Positions 24,535-33,192 are shown, numbered from the stretch's first letter. The stretch is DNA of 64,000 bases from Bradyrhizobium nanningense (GCF_004114535.1 NZ_LBJC01000024.1:1-64000); one strand, 5' to 3'. A program made the numbers and translations. Notes: generated by a model not told the origin, from the letters alone.

Positions 24535-26193
24535 TTAGACCACCGCCTTTGCGGCCGACCGGCCGGCGTTGCGGCCCGAGAACAGGCAGCCGCCGAGGAA
24601 GGTGCCTTCGAGCGAGCGATAGCCGTGCACGCCGCCGCCGCCGAAGCCGGCGGCTTCGCCGACCGCGTAGAGGCCGGGAATGACGCTGCCCTCGCCGCCG
24701 AACACGCGGGACTCCAGGTCGGTTTCGAAGCCGCCCAGCGTCTTGCGGGTGAGGATGTTGAGCTTGACCGCGATCAGCGGCCCCTGCGCGGGATCGAGGA
24801 TCCGGTGTGGGGAGGCGGTGCGGATCAGCCTGTCGCCGATATAGCGGCGCGCATTGTGGATGTTCATCACCTGCGCATCCTTGACGTAAGGATTGGCGAT
24901 CTCGCGGTCGCGCGCCTCGATCTGCGTCCTGATATGTTCGAGCTTGAGGAGGTCGCTGCCGGCAAGCTTGTTCATCTCCGCAACAAGATCCTCGATCTTG
25001 TCGCGGACGATGAAGTCGACGCCATGGCTTTTGAACGCCTCCACCGGCGCCGGCGCGCCCTTGTTGGTGGCGCGGCGCAAGGTCATGCGCCAGCTCTTGC
25101 CGGTCAGGTCAGGGTTCTGCTCCGAGCCCGACAGCGCAAACTCCTTCTTGATGATGCTCTGGGTCAGGATGAACCAGGAATAATCATAGCCCGTCGACAT
25201 GATGTATTTGAGCTGGCCGAGCGTGTCGGAGCCGGGGAAGAGCGGCGCCGGCAGCCGCGTGCCTGTTGCGTCGAACCACATCGAGGAAGGGCCTGGCAGG
25301 ATGCGGATGCCGTGTCGCGGCCAGATCGGTGACCAGTTCTGGATGCCCTCGACATAATGCCACATGCGGTCGCGGTTGATCAGCCGCGCGCCTGATGTCT
25401 CCGTGATGCCGATCATGCGGCCGTCGACATGATCGGGCACGCCGGAGATCATGAATTTCGGGGGCTCACCGAGCCGCTTAGGCCAGTTCTGCCGGACCAG
25501 TTCGTGATTGCCGCCGATGCCGCCGGACGCGACGATCACGGCCTGGGCCTTGAGCGCGAACTCGCCGATCACGTTGCGCGAAGAGCTCTTGCCGCGCTCG
25601 ACGCTATCAGGCGCGAGGACGGCACCACTGACGCCATCCACCGTGCCGTTGGTGATCGAGAGCGCGTCGACGCGATGGCGGAACTTGAAGATCAAGCGGC
25701 CGCTCTTCATCGCCTCGCGCGCGCGGCGCTCGAACGGCTCGACGATACCGGGCCCGGTGCCCCAGGTGACGTGAAAGCGCGGTACCGAATTGCCGTGTCC
25801 CATCGCGTCGTAGCCGCCGCGCTCGGCCCAGCCGACCACGGGAAAGAAGCGATGGCCCATCGCCCGCAGCCAGGCGCGCTTCTCGCCGGCCGCGAATGCG
25901 ACATAGGCCTCGGCCCATTGCCGCGGCCAGAAATCCTCGTCGCGGTCGAAGCCGGCGGCGCCGATCCAGTCCTGCATGGCGAGGTCGAAGCAATCCTTGA
26001 TGCCGAGCCGGCGCTGCTCCGGCGAATCGACCAGGAACAATCCGCCGAACGACCAGAAGGCCTGGCCGCCGATCGACTGCTCGCCCTCCTGGTCGACCAC
26101 GATCACGCGCTTGCCCGCGTCGGCAATCTCGGTGGCGGCCACGAGGCCCGACAGTCCCGCGCCGACGACGATGACGTCTGTTTCCTCAGCCAT
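24535..26193 (-). CDS. FAD-binding dehydrogenase (KstD / fumarate reductase flavoprotein family)
   Basis: 552 aa flavoprotein. The N-terminal dinucleotide-binding motif is VIVVGAGLSGLVAATEIADA followed by the acidic end of strand 2 (VVDQE). The C-terminal FAD-binding block YAVGEAAGFGGGGVHGYRSL is present. It matches the group annotated as predicted oxidoreductase or 3-ketosteroid dehydrogenase-like, but a steroid substrate is not shown. Length is normal. The neighbouring RidA gene downstream on the same strand, 166 bases away, may be functionally separate. Confidence 0.88.
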   Translation of the reverse strand: MAEETDVIVVGAGLSGLVAATEIADAGKRVIVVDQEGEQSIGGQAFWSFGGLFLVDSPEQRRLGIKDCFDLAMQDWIGAAGFDRDEDFWPRQWAEAYVAFAAGEKRAWLRAMGHRFFPVVGWAERGGYDAMGHGNSVPRFHVTWGTGPGIVEPFERRAREAMKSGRLIFKFRHRVDALSITNGTVDGVSGAVLAPDSVERGKSSSRNVIGEFALKAQAVIVASGGIGGNHELVRQNWPKRLGEPPKFMISGVPDHVDGRMIGITETSGARLINRDRMWHYVEGIQNWSPIWPRHGIRILPGPSSMWFDATGTRLPAPLFPGSDTLGQLKYIMSTGYDYSWFILTQSIIKKEFALSGSEQNPDLTGKSWRMTLRRATNKGAPAPVEAFKSHGVDFIVRDKIEDLVAEMNKLAGSDLLKLEHIRTQIEARDREIANPYVKDAQVMNIHNARRYIGDRLIRTASPHRILDPAQGPLIAVKLNILTRKTLGGFETDLESRVFGGEGSVIPGLYAVGEAAGFGGGGVHGYRSLEGTFLGGCLFSGRNAGRSAAKAVV

Positions 26194-26458
26194 GCATGTC
26201 CCCCTCCATGAGTTCCCCCCTGTAATTGCCCGGATTGAAGCCAGCGGTTGTAACTGAGATCAAGGGCATGGCGCGCAAGACATCGTTAACTTGTTCCAGT
26301 CTGGGATAAAGACCCCTCGAGTGCAGCGCGGACGCAACACTGGATTTGAATTTGTTTTGGGCCAGCCGGCCTGCCTAGACAAAACCTTGGTTACGACGGA
26401 CGCTAGCCGTGCATCACCACCTGACACGCAGATTCGAATTCGACTGGGGCGGGGAACA

Positions 26459-26980
26459 ATGAAGTTTCTGACGGGGTTGCTTGCGGCGGTTCTGTTGATC
26501 GCTGGCATGGGGGCTTCTCACGCGGTGGTTCGGATCGCGGATGACCGCGGTGGCCGGATTGGAACCTACGTCGACAGGTATCAGGACCTGCGTCAATCAG
26601 GCGAGACCGTCATCATCGACGGTCTGTGCGCCTCCGCCTGCACCATCGTCCTCGGCGCCATCCCGCATGACCGCATCTGCGTGACCTCGAGCGCGACGCT
26701 CGGCTTCCACGCCGCCTGGGATTTCGGCAGCAATGGCCGCGCCGTCACCAATCCCGAGGCGACCCAGATGCTCTATGCGATGTACCCCTCGCAGGTGAAG
26801 CGCTGGATCAGCCAGCGTGGCGGCCTCACCCCGCACATGCTGTTCCTGAAGGGCAAACAACTCCAGACCATGTACAAGCCCTGCTACCTGGACGCGCAGG
26901 CTTCGACCATCAAGCCGTCCCGCCGGCCCCTCCCGCAAGGGGACCAGATCGAATCCGCCCGGGGCCAGCTCGCGCGCTGA
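26459..26980 (+). CDS. Secreted ClpP-like fold protein, hypothetical
   Basis: 173 aa with an N-terminal signal peptide (FLTGLLAAVLLIAGMGASHA). The mature part resembles the small periplasmic ClpP/crotonase-fold proteins of the COG3904 type: a strand TVIIDGLCASACTIVLGAI with a Ser in the nucleophile-elbow position, then a His in TLGFHAAWDF. These match Ser and His of a serine-protease pair, but the third residue is not obvious and activity is unproven. The start at 26459 gives the signal peptide directly; an upstream in-frame ATG at 26291 adds residues that do not look like protein-coding sequence. Confidence 0.75.
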   Translation: MKFLTGLLAAVLLIAGMGASHAVVRIADDRGGRIGTYVDRYQDLRQSGETVIIDGLCASACTIVLGAIPHDRICVTSSATLGFHAAWDFGSNGRAVTNPEATQMLYAMYPSQVKRWISQRGGLTPHMLFLKGKQLQTMYKPCYLDAQASTIKPSRRPLPQGDQIESARGQLAR

Positions 26981-27006
26981 CATTCTCGGCCTGACTGGAT
27001 CGTTCC

Positions 27007-27037
27007 GGCCCGCCTGCGGCTTGTCCGCAGGCGGGCC
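27007..27037. terminator. Perfect 13-bp hairpin after the ClpP-like gene
   Basis: GGCCCGCCTGCGG, loop CTTGT, CCGCAGGCGGGCC: a perfect GC-rich stem 27 bases after the stop codon. There is no T-run, so it is a likely but atypical terminator or mRNA 3' stabiliser. Confidence 0.6.
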
Positions 27038-27105
27038 AAAGCTTATCTGAAGGTATCCTATCTAGAAGGCTTGGGAACCGGGGCCTTTCGCCCTCGATCG
27101 TTGTC

Positions 27106-27300
27106 ATGGCTCAACCACTGCACCCGACGCATCCGTTACAGGACAATTCGTCCACTGCCGGCCGGACGCCGCCCGTGCTGCTGTTGTCGGGCGCGGCGAC
27201 CTGTGGATTGCTCGTGCTCGGCGCGCTGGCGCTGTGGTTCCACTACGGCACGCAGATGTTCTTCGAAATGATCAGGACCGGTTTCGCCGCCTGCTTCTGA
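27106..27300 (+). CDS. Small single-pass membrane protein, hypothetical
   Basis: 64 aa with one long hydrophobic helix (VLLLSGAATCGLLVLGALAL) and a short C-terminal tail containing FFEMIRTGFAACF. Family not recognised. It lies 24 bases upstream of the SCO1 gene on the same strand, a spacing that suggests cotranscription and a possible role at the membrane with the copper chaperone. No strong ribosome site is visible, so the call is moderate. Confidence 0.6.
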   Translation: MAQPLHPTHPLQDNSSTAGRTPPVLLLSGAATCGLLVLGALALWFHYGTQMFFEMIRTGFAACF

Positions 27301-27324
27301 TCCGCGACAGGAAGTTTTCCGCTC

Positions 27325-27915
27325 ATGAGCTCCGCCACCCGTCCGCTGGTGATCGCGACCGCCTTCGCCGCAAGCCTCGTTGTCGGGCTCCTGATCATGT
27401 TCTGGGCCATGGGCGGGGTCAGCAAGGTGGCACAACCGGCCGCGATCGGCGGCCCGTTCCAGCTCACCGACCAGAACGGCAAGGCCGTCACCGACACGAG
27501 CCTCAAGGGCAAGCCGACCCTGATCTTCTTCGGCTACACCCATTGCCCAGACGTCTGCCCGACCTCGCTGTTCGAGATCTCGGAAGTGCTGCGCGCGATG
27601 GGCAAGGATGCCGACAAGGTCAACGCCATCTTCATCTCGGTCGATCCCGAGCGCGACACGCCGGCGACCATGAAGGAGTATCTGTCGAGCTTCGATCCGC
27701 ACCTCGAGGGCCTGTCCGGCGATCCCGCCGAGACCGCCAAGGTCATCACCTCCTACCGGGTCTACGCCAAGAAGGTCCCGACCAAGGACGGCGACTACAC
27801 CATGGACCACACCGCGCTGATCTACCTGATGGACCGCGACGGCCGCTTCGTCTCGCCGTTCAACCTGAAACGGACTCCGGAAGAAGCCGCGGCGGATTTG
27901 AAGAAGTATCTCTGA
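27325..27915 (+). CDS. SCO1/SenC family copper-binding protein
   Basis: 196 aa thioredoxin-fold protein that delivers copper or reduces disulfides during assembly of the CuA centre of cytochrome c oxidase. An N-terminal membrane anchor (about residues 8-29) is followed by the copper motif CPDVC in FFGYTHCPDVCPTS and the distal His in MDHTALIYLMD. All three copper ligands are present, so it should be functional at the periplasmic face. No oxidase genes lie in the window. Confidence 0.93.
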   Translation: MSSATRPLVIATAFAASLVVGLLIMFWAMGGVSKVAQPAAIGGPFQLTDQNGKAVTDTSLKGKPTLIFFGYTHCPDVCPTSLFEISEVLRAMGKDADKVNAIFISVDPERDTPATMKEYLSSFDPHLEGLSGDPAETAKVITSYRVYAKKVPTKDGDYTMDHTALIYLMDRDGRFVSPFNLKRTPEEAAADLKKYL

Positions 27916-27945
27916 GAACTGGTCGACCTGCCGCGAACTCCGCTG

Positions 27946-27973
27946 CTCCCTCCCCCGCTCACGGGGGAGGGAG
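27946..27973. terminator. GC-rich hairpin downstream of the SCO1 gene
   Basis: CTCCCTCCCCCG, short loop, CGGGGGAGGGAG: a 12-bp stem about 30 bases after the stop codon, without a T-run. Belongs to the recurrent CTCCCCC-type hairpins of this window. Confidence 0.55.
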
Positions 27974-28067
27974 CGCACCTTCGCCTTGGCCGCATTTCGG
28001 CTCGCGTTCCCGCCGGGATGGTCTATAACGCCCTCCGATCCCAACGAAATTCGTTCATTTCCGGCCG

Positions 28068-29003
28068 ATGGCTCCATCGCACCAAGCGAAATCGATTAAA
28101 TCTGCCCGTAGCTTGCTGACGGGGCTGGCTGTCGGCGCCTGCCTGCTCACGGGCCTGTCCGCCGCAAGCGCCCAGGCTCCCGCCAAACGGCCCCCGGCGG
28201 CGCCTCAGGCGACGCCGCAGGTCTCGCCCCAGGCCGCTCCACAGGCCGTGCCCGGCTTCTGGGACCCCAGGCGGCGGCCGGAACGGCCGGACCTGTCGCG
28301 CCTGACCGTGATCCGCTTCCTGACCGAGACCGACTATCCGCCGTTCAACTACACCGGCGCCGACGGCAACCCGGCCGGCTTCAACGTCGATCTCGCGCGC
28401 AGCCTGTGCGAGGAGATCAAGGTCACCTGCACGGTGCAGATGCGCCGCTTCGAGACGCTGGTCGACGCGCTCTCTTCCAACCGCGGCGATGCCATCATCG
28501 CCTCGATGGCGGTGAGCCCGCAACTGCGTGCCCGGGTCGACTTCACCGATCCCTATTATCGCGTGCCGGCGCGCTTCGCCTCGCGCAAGGACGCGGTGAT
28601 GCCGGAGATCCGGCCGGAATATCTCGAGGGCAAGAAGGTTGGCGTCATCGGCGGCTCCGCGCACGAGGCGTATCTGAAGGCCATGTTCACCGACGCGGAG
28701 CTGCATGCCTATCCCAGTGACGAGGCGATGCGCGCCGCGTTGCGCAAGGGCGAGGTCGATTTCATCTTCGGCGACGCCATCTCGCTGGCGTTCTGGATCA
28801 ACGGCACCGATTCCGGCGATTGCTGCGCCTTCTCCGGCGGCCCCTTCGTCGAGAGCCGTTTCTTCGGCGAAGGCATCGGCATCGCCGTGCGCAAGGGCAA
28901 CGACGTGCTGCGCCAAGCCCTGAACTGGGCGCTGTTCCGCGTCTGGGAAAAAGGCCGCTACACCGACCTGTGGCTGCGCTATTTCTCGGTGAGCCCGTTT
29001 TAA
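28068..29003 (+). CDS. Periplasmic substrate-binding protein, family 3 (amino-acid type)
   Basis: 311 aa with a signal peptide ending near ASAQA, a Pro/Gln/Ala-rich linker (about residues 38-62), and a bacterial extracellular solute-binding family 3 domain: TETDYPPFNY, GFNVDLARSLCEEI, IIASMAVSPQLRARVDFTDPYY and the FIFGDAISLAFW block. Such proteins deliver polar amino acids or opines to ABC importers. No permease or ATPase gene is adjacent, so it is an orphan here and might serve a distant transporter or a sensing role. Confidence 0.88.
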   Translation: MAPSHQAKSIKSARSLLTGLAVGACLLTGLSAASAQAPAKRPPAAPQATPQVSPQAAPQAVPGFWDPRRRPERPDLSRLTVIRFLTETDYPPFNYTGADGNPAGFNVDLARSLCEEIKVTCTVQMRRFETLVDALSSNRGDAIIASMAVSPQLRARVDFTDPYYRVPARFASRKDAVMPEIRPEYLEGKKVGVIGGSAHEAYLKAMFTDAELHAYPSDEAMRAALRKGEVDFIFGDAISLAFWINGTDSGDCCAFSGGPFVESRFFGEGIGIAVRKGNDVLRQALNWALFRVWEKGRYTDLWLRYFSVSPF

Positions 29004-29023
29004 CGTCGTCGTCGCTCTCTCCG

Positions 29024-29112
29024 CCGTCATTGCGAGGAGCCCTTGCGACGAAGCAATCCAGACTGTCACCGCGGAAGCAGTCTGGATTGCTTCGCTTCGC
29101 TCGCAATGACGG
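29024..29112. repeat. Intergenic palindromic repeat, family C, copy 1
   Basis: 89 bp with inverted ends CCGTCATTGCGAGGAGC and GCTCGCAATGACGG, and inner arms GAAGCAATCCAGACTG and CAGTCTGGATTGCTTC. A second copy is at 55523-55642. It could fold into one long stem. Confidence 0.9.
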
Positions 29113-29189
29113 TGCAAGAGGCAATACCGTCCACGAAATTGCATTCTGCCCGGAAATCGCTATTTTCCGCGGCCCGGAGGCCCTTCTCG

Positions 29190-30833
29190 ATGTCCGTTAT
29201 CGATCCCAGCATGAGCCCGAGCGATCTGCGTGCGCTCGCCGAACAATCCAACGCCTGGCCGTTCGAGCAGGCGAAGGCCATTGTCGCGCGGCTGAAGAAG
29301 AGCCCGAAGAACGAGGTGTTGTTCGAGACCGGCTACGGGCCGTCCGGCCTGCCGCATATCGGCACGTTCGGCGAGGTCGCGCGCACCTCGATGGTGCGCC
29401 ATGCCTTCCGCGTGCTGACCGAGGACAAGATCAAGACGCGCCTGCTCGCCTTCTCCGACGACATGGACGGCTTCCGCAAGGTGCCGGACAACGTCCCCAA
29501 CAAGGAGATGCTGGCGGAGCATCTCGGCAAGCCGCTGACGCGGGTGCCGGATCCGTTCTCCAACGAGTACCCCTCGTTCGGGCACCACAACAACGCACGC
29601 CTGCGCGCCTTCCTCGATCATTTCGGCTTCGACTACGAGTTCGCGAGCTCGACCGACTACTACACGTCAGGCCGCTTCGACGCGACGCTGCTCAAGATGC
29701 TAGCTGCCTACGACAAGGTGATGGACATCATCCTGCCAACGCTGGGCCCCGACCGACGCGCCACCTATTCGCCGTTCCTCCCCATCAGCAAGACGTCAGG
29801 CGTCGTGCTGCAGGTGCCCATGATTCGCCGCGACGTCGCGGCCGGCACGGTGACCTATGTCGACCCCGATACGAACGAGGAAGTCGAGACATCGGTCACC
29901 GGGGGCAACGTCAAGTGCCAGTGGAAGGCCGACTGGGCGATGCGCTGGGTCGCGCTCGGCGTCGACTACGAGATGGCCGGCAAGGACCTGATCGACTCCG
30001 TGAAGCTGTCCGGCGCGATCGCGAGAGCGCTCGGCGCCACGCCGCCGGAGGGTTTCAACTACGAGCTCTTCCTCGACGAGAAGGGCCAGAAGATCTCGAA
30101 GTCGAAGGGCAATGGCCTCACCATCGACGAATGGCTGCGCTACGCCTCGCCGGAATCGCTGTCACTGTTCATGTATCGCGAGCCGAAGGCGGCCAAGCGG
30201 CTGTATTTCGACGTCATCCCGCGCAACGTCGACGACTATCAGCAGTTCAGCGACGGTTTTGCCAAGCAGGACGGCAAGCAGCAGCTCGGCAATCCGGTCT
30301 GGCACATTCACAACGGCAAGCCGCCGAAGGGCGACATGCCCGTCACCTTCCAGCTGCTGCTGACGCTGGTGTCGTCGTCGAACGCGGAGAATGCCGAGAC
30401 GCTGTGGGGCTTCATCGGCCGCTACCGCCCCGGCGTGTCGCCGCAGACGCATCCGAAGCTCGACGCGATGGTCGGCTATGCCATCAACTATTACCGCGAC
30501 TTCGTGGCGCCGACGAAGCAGTTCCGCGTGCCGACGGACACCGAGCGTGCAGCGCTGCAGGATCTGCGCGATGCGCTCTCGCAGCTTGCGCCGGACGCCT
30601 CGGCCGAGGACATCCAGAACGTCGTCTACGAGATCGGCCGCCGCGAGCCGTTCCTCGACCAAGTCAAGAAGGGCAAGGACGGCCGCCCCGGCGTCACGCT
30701 GGACTGGTTCAACATGCTTTATCAGGTGCTGCTCGGCCAGGAGAAGGGCCCGCGCTTCGGCTCCTTCGTCGCGGTGTATGGCGTGCAGAACGCGGTGAAC
30801 ATGATCGACGGCGCGCTGGCGCGGAGTGCGTAA
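29190..30833 (+). CDS. lysS: Lysine--tRNA ligase, class I
   Basis: 547 aa class I LysRS, the archaeal-type enzyme also found in many alphaproteobacteria in place of the class II form. The HIGH-type motif is SGLPHIGTFGE near residues 48-58 and the KMSKS-type motif is KISKSKGNG. The Rossmann-fold domain is followed by an alpha-helical anticodon-binding domain. Start ATG 29190 has GGAGG about 9 bases upstream; the frame is open upstream through the repeat element but has no protein signal there. Substrate specificity for tRNA-Lys is inferred from family. Confidence 0.95.
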   Translation: MSVIDPSMSPSDLRALAEQSNAWPFEQAKAIVARLKKSPKNEVLFETGYGPSGLPHIGTFGEVARTSMVRHAFRVLTEDKIKTRLLAFSDDMDGFRKVPDNVPNKEMLAEHLGKPLTRVPDPFSNEYPSFGHHNNARLRAFLDHFGFDYEFASSTDYYTSGRFDATLLKMLAAYDKVMDIILPTLGPDRRATYSPFLPISKTSGVVLQVPMIRRDVAAGTVTYVDPDTNEEVETSVTGGNVKCQWKADWAMRWVALGVDYEMAGKDLIDSVKLSGAIARALGATPPEGFNYELFLDEKGQKISKSKGNGLTIDEWLRYASPESLSLFMYREPKAAKRLYFDVIPRNVDDYQQFSDGFAKQDGKQQLGNPVWHIHNGKPPKGDMPVTFQLLLTLVSSSNAENAETLWGFIGRYRPGVSPQTHPKLDAMVGYAINYYRDFVAPTKQFRVPTDTERAALQDLRDALSQLAPDASAEDIQNVVYEIGRREPFLDQVKKGKDGRPGVTLDWFNMLYQVLLGQEKGPRFGSFVAVYGVQNAVNMIDGALARSA

Positions 30834-30851
30834 GGCTGCGACATTCTCCAT

Positions 30852-30990
30852 CGTCGTCCCGGCGAACGCCGGGACCTAGAACCCCAGAGAGAGGTTAGGC
30901 GAAGATTCGTAGTTGCGCTTGAGTCGGGATGAAGACCGCCGCTCTTCGATAGATCACGCGGTATGGGTCCCGGCGTTCGCCGGGACGACA
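30852..30990. repeat. Intergenic palindromic repeat, family D
   Basis: About 139 bp whose ends are perfect inverted copies: CGTCGTCCCGGCGAACGCCG at the left and CGGCGTTCGCCGGGACGACA at the right. Each end is also a self-palindrome (CCCGGCGAACGCCGGG). It lies between convergent lysS and carbonic anhydrase genes. Confidence 0.85.
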
Positions 30991-31010
30991 GCGTGGTGTG
31001 GAGCGCCACC

Positions 31011-31763
31011 TCAAATCGACCGCAGCACGTACCGCCGGTTGTCCTTCTGCACCGGGCGCGCATTCATCGGGTAGAGCTTTGCGAACGCGGCGACGTCGGC
31101 GGCCGAAACCTGGATCGGGGTGGTCAGCAGCAGCCATTCGACCACTTCCGAGCACGGCGGCGTCGTCAGCGAGCCGGGATAGCGGAAATAGCTGAGCTTC
31201 GAGGGCAGCAAAGCGTGCGGATCGATGCCGGCATCGGCCTTCACCGCCGGGCCTTCCGCCGCCGGCATGGTCTTGACGATCTTGCCGAAGGCCGGATTCG
31301 CCCTGCCCTCGGCCATCAGCACGCCGACCACGGCGAGCCCGCCGGCCTCGTTGCGATGGACGAAATGCGCCTCCATCGGAAAATTCTTGCCGCCGATCAT
31401 GTGCTCGCTCGGCCGGTGGAAGTGCACCTGCAGCAGCTTGTACTTGACGTCGCCGAGCATCAACGTGCTGCCCTCGGCGAAGTTGAGCTGGATCGTGTGC
31501 CCGTTGTTGACGATGGTGTCGGCGCTCTTGCCCCAGTTCAGCTTCAGAACCGGCAATTGCGACTTGATCGTCCCCTCGATGTCGATCGGCGATTGCTGCA
31601 GGCCGACCGCGCAGGCCTTGTTGGCTGCGTCGAGATCGCCCCATTTGGCCGGACCACCGGCGCCTTCATAACTCCAATGCGCGCCTTCGGCGGCGAAAGC
31701 CGGCTTGCACAGCGGACAAAGCGCAAGACCGGCGAGAGCCTTCAATGCGTGACGGCGATTCAT
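31011..31763 (-). CDS. Alpha-type carbonic anhydrase, exported
   Basis: 250 aa zinc enzyme interconverting CO2 and bicarbonate. The zinc-binding histidines are seen in LQVHFHRPSEH and the third in MEAHFVHRN; SLTTPPCSEVVEW is the conserved C-terminal block. The N-terminus NRRHALKALAGLALCPLC has a twin-arginine and hydrophobic stretch, consistent with export, possibly by Tat. Two adjacent ATGs (31766 and 31763) compete; AGGGGAA spaces better to the second. A periplasmic role in CO2 handling is inferred. Confidence 0.93.
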   Translation of the reverse strand: MNRRHALKALAGLALCPLCKPAFAAEGAHWSYEGAGGPAKWGDLDAANKACAVGLQQSPIDIEGTIKSQLPVLKLNWGKSADTIVNNGHTIQLNFAEGSTLMLGDVKYKLLQVHFHRPSEHMIGGKNFPMEAHFVHRNEAGGLAVVGVLMAEGRANPAFGKIVKTMPAAEGPAVKADAGIDPHALLPSKLSYFRYPGSLTTPPCSEVVEWLLLTTPIQVSAADVAAFAKLYPMNARPVQKDNRRYVLRSI

Positions 31764-31896
31764 CATATTCCCCTAAGATAAAGCTGGAGCCGTAATATCG
31801 GCGGCAACCTATGCGAGAGGGCCGCTGAGTCGCAATGGCGATCGGGATGAAATGGGGCCCGCATGAATGCGGATCACGACGCCGTCAAGGTCACGG

Positions 31897-32526
31897 TCAC
31901 TGGCTGGTCCACACGATCCGCGCGATCCACGCCACATCGCCTGCCGCCATCGTGCGCACGGCCTGCGACGCATCGAGCGGCTGCAGCTCCAGTGCCTTCG
32001 CGGCGCGGCGCCTCAGCGTTGCGATCGTCACCTCGCCCGTCTTGCTTCTCACCACCACGCGATCGCCCTTGCGGATCGGCGCGCCCGGCGAAACCAGCAC
32101 GATGTCGCCGCCGCGGTAGACCGGGGCGAACGCATCGCCGGAAATCTCCAGCGCAAAGGTGTGGCCGTCCTCGGTGGCGGGAAGCGCGGTTGCGGTCCAG
32201 CCCTTTCCCGAGGGAAGGCCGGACTCGTCGAACGCGCCGCTCGCACTGGCCAGCGCGAAGTCGAGCATCGGGACCGAGCGCCCGTCGCCCGTGTCATCGT
32301 TGTCGATCAGCCTCGCAAAGCTTTCGATCGAGGAATCGGCGGCCGCCAGCGCCTTTGCGATCGATTCAGTCGAGGGCCAGCGCTCGCGGCCGTCCGAGGT
32401 GACGCGCTTGGACCTGTTGAAGGTGGTGGGATCGAGCCCGGCGCGCTTGGCAAGGCCGGACGGCGACAGACCGGCGCGCGCCGCCAGCCGATCCAGCGCG
32501 ACCCAGATCTGGTCGTGCGTCAGCAT
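31897..32526 (-). CDS. LexA/S24-type helix-turn-helix regulator lacking the autocleavage dyad
   Basis: 209 aa. The N-terminal region (LAARAGLSPSGLAKRAGLDP, then TTFNRSKR) is an HTH; the C-terminal half is the S24 peptidase fold with DAFAPVYRGGDIVLVSPGAP and GDRVVVRSKTGEVTIATL. In self-cleaving relatives the first block reads GDS-M/F with a catalytic Ser; here that position is Ala132. The general-base Lys expected in the last block is Ala169. I infer a regulator that binds DNA and dimerises but cannot cleave itself. ATG 32526 was chosen; ATG 32553 is an alternative. It is divergent from the DUF952 gene. Confidence 0.85.
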   Translation of the reverse strand: MLTHDQIWVALDRLAARAGLSPSGLAKRAGLDPTTFNRSKRVTSDGRERWPSTESIAKALAAADSSIESFARLIDNDDTGDGRSVPMLDFALASASGAFDESGLPSGKGWTATALPATEDGHTFALEISGDAFAPVYRGGDIVLVSPGAPIRKGDRVVVRSKTGEVTIATLRRRAAKALELQPLDASQAVRTMAAGDVAWIARIVWTSQ

Positions 32527-32847
32527 CCTCTGCGCTTTGGCCTGTCTGACCATGGAAGGTCCAGCCCGTCGCAACCCAGGAAAATTGTCCTCAAATCAAC
32601 CGGTTTTCTGTTTTTCGCGCAAGGGGCGATGGGAGAAGGCGTTTTCAAGCGAAGCGGGGACCGGTTCGCGACAAGAAAATGCGTCAAAACCGGAATTGAG
32701 AGCCCCGTTCCGATTTCATCGGAACGGAAATGGCTCTAAGTCTTGAGTTCGGCAGAGCCGGCCTTTACGGTCGCGCCGGGGTTTTGAAGACCCGCAACAG
32801 ACGAAAAAACCCAAAAGACTCAAAGAGCAAACAGGACTGCGCAAGCG
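32527..32847. other. Divergent intergenic region with a long inverted repeat
   Basis: 321 bases without a convincing gene between the S24-like regulator (minus) and the DUF952 gene (plus). It holds a perfect 23-bp inverted repeat at 32705-32727 (arms CCGTTCCGA and TCGGAACGG, loop TTTCA) and AT-richer sequence near 32800-32840. Promoters for both flanking genes should be here. Confidence 0.65.
32705..32727. promoter_or_regulatory. Perfect 9-bp inverted repeat, candidate operator
   Basis: CCGTTCCGA-TTTCA-TCGGAACGG. It lies 178 bases upstream of the S24-like regulator start and 120 bases upstream of the DUF952 gene. It could be the regulator's operator or a dispersed hairpin; the sequence alone does not decide. 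Confidence 0.45.
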
Positions 32848-33192
32848 GTGGTCAAGATCTACAAAATCTGTCCGGCCTCGGCCTGGCGCGAGGCGGAACG
32901 GCAGGGCGTCTACCGCGGCAGCGCGGACGATGCGCGCGACGGTTTCATCCATTTCTCGACCGCCGCCCAGGTTCCCGAGACCTTGCGCAAGCACTATTTC
33001 GGGCAGCGTGCGCTGTTCCTGGTCGAGGTCGACGGCGACGCGCTCGGCAGCGAGCTGCGCTGGGAGCGCTCGCGCAATGAGGAGCTGTTTCCGCATCTCT
33101 ATGGCGAGCTCGATCTCGGCGCCGTCATCGCGGTGATGAACCTCAACATCCGCTCCGACGGCGGCCACGACGTTCCGGAGCTTGCCCCGTGA
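32848..33192 (+). CDS. DUF952 domain-containing protein
   Basis: 114 aa cytosolic protein of the DUF952 family, recognisable from IYKICPASAWREAERQG, the FIHFSTAAQVPETLRKHYFG block and FPHLYGELD. The fold resembles ADP-ribosyl-binding or glutathione-transferase-like small proteins in some annotations, but no function is established. Start is GTG at 32848. Its last four bases overlap the GTG start of pyrD, so translation of the two is probably coupled. Confidence 0.85.
   Translation: MVKIYKICPASAWREAERQGVYRGSADDARDGFIHFSTAAQVPETLRKHYFGQRALFLVEVDGDALGSELRWERSRNEELFPHLYGELDLGAVIAVMNLNIRSDGGHDVPELAP

Noticed and set aside
27007..27037. Transposon inverted repeat
   Set aside because: The two arms are adjacent with a 5-base loop; nothing is enclosed, so it is a hairpin.
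29043..29189. N-terminal extension of lysyl-tRNA synthetase reading through the family C repeat
   Set aside because: Translation there is low-complexity repeat sequence; GGAGG before ATG 29190 and the family N-terminus support the shorter form.
31897..32526. Prophage remnant, because of the phage-repressor-like S24 regulator
   Set aside because: No integrase, structural, lysis or replication genes nearby; flanks are housekeeping genes.
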